From Candidatus Bathyarchaeota archaeon (GTDB lineage: Archaea; Thermoproteota; Bathyarchaeia; Bathyarchaeales; Bathyarchaeaceae): a stretch of 7,427 bases of DNA. Below are positions 5,556 through 7,427 of the stretch, one piece after another. The position numbers were made by a program, and so were the translations under genes. Position 1 is the stretch's first letter. The number at the start of each line of letters is the position of its first letter. The stretch is from positions 833,024-840,450 of the forward strand of contig CP070828.1 of the NCBI GenBank assembly GCA_020344715.1, in the 5' to 3' direction. The notes under the pieces were generated by a model. That model did not search any database. It saw only the letters and a program-made list of their open reading frames with translations, and was not told the origin of the DNA.

Positions 5556-5570
5556 ATATTAAACGGGCTA
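5556..5570 (-). promoter_or_regulatory. Weak candidate promoter for the minus-strand genes below 5500
   Basis: On the minus strand TTTAATAT (5563 to 5556) follows TAGCCCG, a poor BRE. The start site would be near 5535, about 45 bases ahead of the ATG at 5488. Confidence 0.28.
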
Positions 5571-5624
5571 GACTCATAGAGCAGTTTTTTTCATGTTCAT
5601 AATAACAAGCGAATGCGGGCGCGA

Positions 5625-5692
5625 CAAATGTCTTTACCAATATAAATATTTAAATTGAATCAAATGTCTTTACCAATATAAATATTTAAATT
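5625..5692. repeat. Two identical 32-base AT-rich direct repeats
   Basis: Bases 5625-5656 and 5661-5692 are identical over 32 positions, with 4 bases (GAAT) between them, so the period is 36. Each copy begins CAAATGTCTTTACC and ends with the AT-only core AATATAAATATTTAAATT. The core contains TATA-like boxes readable on both strands and the palindrome AAATATTT. The repeats occupy the divergent region ahead of the exchanger operon. Confidence 0.95.
5671..5690 (+). promoter_or_regulatory. Candidate promoter of the exchanger operon (second repeat copy)
   Basis: TATAAATATTTAAA in the second repeat copy lies 25-30 bases ahead of a start site near 5707. This leaves about 20 bases to the ATG at 5727. 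The first copy holds the same box 36 bases upstream and could be a second promoter or a factor site. The BRE-position bases (TTTACCAA) are not a strong match. Confidence 0.5.
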
Positions 5693-5726
5693 AAAGCTTC
5701 GGCATTCGACACGATGGTTAAGGTGC

Positions 5727-6698
5727 ATGATTCAACCGATCGTTTTCTTGCTACTTGGAATAGTTGGTCTGTATATAGGCTCCCAACTAGCTTTAAGAGG
5801 TTTTGAGAACATAGCGCATTATTTCAGAGTCTCTCACCTGTTCATTGGGTTAACGGTCGTAGCCATAGGCACCTCGCTACCTGAAATAGGAGTCAGCATA
5901 GTAGGGGCGATAGATATACTTGCAGGACTAGATGTGTCCGCTGTTTCTGGAATAGTAGTCGGCAACAAAATCGGGTCATTCCTTAACCAACTTACCATAA
6001 TTATGGGTCTAGTTGGACTCACGGGATTGATGTCAATAACGAAGCGGGAGCTAAAGAGAGAGGGAACCATGCTAGTTCTATCCATTATTCTCTTTACTCT
6101 CGTTTCTCTGGATTTGAGAATAACTCCCTTAGAAGGAGTCGGTGTTACACTTGCATATCTGCTGTATTTCCTCTACCTCGTTAAGCAGGAGGCACGTCCT
6201 ACATCATCCTCCAAAGTGGAAGAAGAAAAGCCGAAAATCCACCCTGTCAAAGACCTCATAATGATCTTTGGGGGGATGGGTGTTCTCCTATTAACTGCAG
6301 AATTGGTGGTTGAAGGAAGTGTCCAACTGGCTGAAATATTGAACGTCTCAACATCTGTCACTGGTCTGCTGATAGTTGGCCTAGGTACAGGATTGCCCGA
6401 ACTGACACTTGACATAACTGCCCTGCGAAGGGGATCCGCGGGAATAGCAATAGGTGACATGATTGGGAGCAACATCTGTGACATTCTCTTCTCCCTAGGA
6501 GCTGGTGCCATGATCTCGGGATTTACGGTTGAGCCAGTGTTGCTGTTGTTCGACACTCCTTTCATGTTTTTGGTAGCTTTTCTTGTGATTGGTCTCTTTC
6601 TCAGAAACATGAGGCTTGAAAGAAGGGAAGCATTAGTGCTCGTGCTCGTTTATGTATCATATGTGATCCTGAAGCTGATGTTCTTCATGGGAAGCTAG
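5727..6698 (+). CDS. Sodium/calcium exchanger family (CaCA) membrane protein
   Basis: This 323-residue carrier has about ten membrane helices in two inverted halves, the size of the YrbG/NCX_Mj group, which exchange Ca2+ for Na+ or H+. The alpha-1 repeat is GLTVVAIGTSLPEIGVSIVG (41-60) with VGNKIGSFLNQ (78-88). The alpha-2 repeat is GLLIVGLGTGLPELTLDIT (213-231) with GDMIGSNICDIL (243-254). The key acids Glu53 and Glu225 are present, as are Thr49, Thr221, Ser84, Ser248 and Asp252. Two ion-site positions differ by manual alignment with NCX_Mj: Gly222 replaces the alpha-2 serine and Gln88 replaces the alpha-1 asparagine. A charged loop (about 153-174, KQEARPTSSSKVEEEKPK) joins the halves. The ATG at 5727 follows AAGGTG by only 1 base, unusually close. 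Two small membrane genes follow within 8 and 9 bases. Confidence 0.9.
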   Translation: MIQPIVFLLLGIVGLYIGSQLALRGFENIAHYFRVSHLFIGLTVVAIGTSLPEIGVSIVGAIDILAGLDVSAVSGIVVGNKIGSFLNQLTIIMGLVGLTGLMSITKRELKREGTMLVLSIILFTLVSLDLRITPLEGVGVTLAYLLYFLYLVKQEARPTSSSKVEEEKPKIHPVKDLIMIFGGMGVLLLTAELVVEGSVQLAEILNVSTSVTGLLIVGLGTGLPELTLDITALRRGSAGIAIGDMIGSNICDILFSLGAGAMISGFTVEPVLLLFDTPFMFLVAFLVIGLFLRNMRLERREALVLVLVYVSYVILKLMFFMGS

Positions 6699-6706
6699 AT
6701 GGAAAT

Positions 6707-6901
6707 ATGAACAGATTATTGGAAAGGTCGGGCGTAGTTGCCATCTTCATAATAATATCGCTCTCCTTTGCACTGTTGGTTCATGAGCACTTGACTACTG
6801 GATTCGTCGACTACAACTTGCTTTTCCTGTGCATCGTCATTTCATGCATTATCTACCTACTCGCTTTCCTCCTAGCATTCGTTCTCTCAAGGTTCTCGTG
6901 A
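6707..6901 (+). CDS. Small two-helix membrane protein in the exchanger operon
   Basis: This 64-residue protein starts MNRLLERSGVVAIF. One membrane helix spans about 9-27, a short loop carries HEHLTTGFVDYN (26-37), and a second helix spans about 38-60. The ATG lies 8 bases after the exchanger stop, with a weak GGA close upstream, so translation is probably coupled. No family was recognised. Position suggests a partner or assembly factor of the exchanger, but this is inference. A pair of His residues around Glu in the loop (H26, E27, H28) is the only feature that hints at metal contact. Confidence 0.62.
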   Translation: MNRLLERSGVVAIFIIISLSFALLVHEHLTTGFVDYNLLFLCIVISCIIYLLAFLLAFVLSRFS

Positions 6902-6910
6902 GGTGGCTAG

Positions 6911-7081
6911 GTGAAGCTAAAGCTTACTGTCATATATCTTTGGATTTTTGCTTGTGCTGTCTGCGTATCTGCTATTGTTATGGCCTTCCGAGAAAGGTTT
7001 GCAGTTTCCATTCTCTTAACAATGATATATCTATTATTGTCGATTATTACAAGGTACATACCGAACAATGAAGAAATATAA
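6911..7081 (+). CDS. Second small two-helix membrane protein in the exchanger operon
   Basis: This 56-residue ORF runs from GTG 6911 to TAA 7079-7081. Residues 5-25 (LTVIYLWIFACAVCVSAIVMA) form one membrane helix. A short basic turn FRERF (26-30) leads to a second helix, about 31-47, and a polar end RYIPNNEEI. GAGGTGG at 6900-6906, 4 bases before the GTG, is a good Shine-Dalgarno that overlaps the stop of the preceding gene. The tight spacing, the two-helix design shared with its neighbour and the ribosome site support a real gene. The family is unknown. It lacks an ATG start and is short, so it is easily missed by gene callers. Confidence 0.55.
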   Translation: MKLKLTVIYLWIFACAVCVSAIVMAFRERFAVSILLTMIYLLLSIITRYIPNNEEI

Positions 7082-7427
7082 GTTCACCCTTCCAAAGAAT
7101 ACATTAAATGCAATAAACATTGTGTTATTCAAGGTTCATGAGAGAAGGTAAGTGGAAAACCCAACATGTCGAAGCCCTTCAAAATGGCGGTCTCTATTGT
7201 AGATGACCCCGAAAAGATCAGATTGCCCGCGCAATAATTAGTAGATGATTCTGCAATCTCTCCCTTATTATTCATCTTTCATTCTACGTTTCGTTTGTAT
7301 GAGCCTGCGTCTTTTATCATTGTGAAAACAAAGCGGGGCTTTCGCGTGCGTGCGGTTGACTGTTCAGGATGTAAGATGCTGAAGGCGTTCTGCTTAAGCG
7401 TGTTCGGTGGCTGACGCAAAGCAGGCG
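7082..7427. other. Gene-poor right end
   Basis: No conserved gene was found on either strand. A TATA-like ACATTAAAT at 7101-7109 precedes a very short ORF at 7166-7237, listed separately. A 30-codon GTG ORF at 7322 and a 48-codon minus ORF at 7129-7275 have no supporting signals. Confidence 0.5.
7166..7237 (+). pseudogene. Possible remnant of an archaeal winged-helix regulator N-terminus
   Basis: The ORF MSKPFKMAVSIVDDPEKIRL ends three residues later at TAA. Its IVDDPEKIRL resembles the first residues of archaeal ArsR-like winged-helix proteins, in which a 'DPEKxxLLxDPTRRxIL' helix normally follows. Here the frame closes instead, and I saw no continuation in other frames. It may be a relic of a truncated regulator or a coincidence over about ten residues. 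A TATA-like box lies about 60 bases upstream. Confidence 0.22.

Noticed and set aside
6173..6610. 145-codon minus-strand ORF
   Set aside because: It lies wholly inside the exchanger, which carries well-conserved motifs in the other strand. It is a shadow.
7129..7275. 48-codon minus-strand ORF
   Set aside because: It has no ribosome site, promoter or recognisable motif, and it covers the plus-strand regulator-like fragment.

Overview
The window looks like chromosomal DNA from an uncultured archaeon. The protein families fit this: PiT phosphate transporter with a DUF47 PhoU-like partner, DUF401 permease, an AsnC/Lrp-type regulator and a YrbG-like cation exchanger. So do the upstream elements, which read as archaeal BRE/TATA boxes about 25 bases before a short leader, and the frequent GTG and TTG starts. 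A thermoproteotal lineage such as Bathyarchaeia is possible, but this is only an impression. No tRNA, rRNA, CRISPR array or insertion sequence was seen.

Layout, left to right. On the minus strand, 1-873 is a phosphate-uptake pair: the DUF47 regulator, followed downstream by the N-terminus of a PiT transporter that runs off the left edge. A divergent, dyad-rich 200-base region separates it from a plus-strand, single-domain O6-alkylguanine-DNA alkyltransferase (1075-1425). A 419-residue DUF401 permease lies on the minus strand at 1537-2796 behind a clear BRE/TATA. From about 2860 to 3412 there is no convincing gene, but there are two perfect stem-loops, a possible 31-codon ORF whose start lies in a hairpin arm, and a stretch that reads in frame as a zinc-ribbon fragment. 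Next are a 57-residue two-helix membrane protein with a near-ideal Shine-Dalgarno (3479-3652) and an AsnC-like regulator (3843-4331).

From 4396 to 5488 the minus strand carries a small two-helix membrane protein, an unrecognised 197-residue soluble protein and a possible 57-residue basic protein. A pair of identical 32-base AT-rich direct repeats, each holding a TATA-like core, precedes a plus-strand operon: a CaCA cation/Ca2+ exchanger (5727-6698), then two small two-helix membrane proteins (6707-6901 and 6911-7081) packed with gaps of 8 and 9 bases. The last 346 bases hold only a short ORF that resembles the first residues of an archaeal winged-helix regulator.

The functional themes are ion and solute transport (phosphate, an unknown DUF401 substrate, Ca2+/Na+), one DNA-repair enzyme and one regulator. 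The most interesting points are the exchanger operon with its two tiny membrane partners, the duplicated TATA-containing repeat ahead of it, the ion-site substitutions in the exchanger, and the structured stretch at 2985-3172. I found no clear new defence or mobile system.
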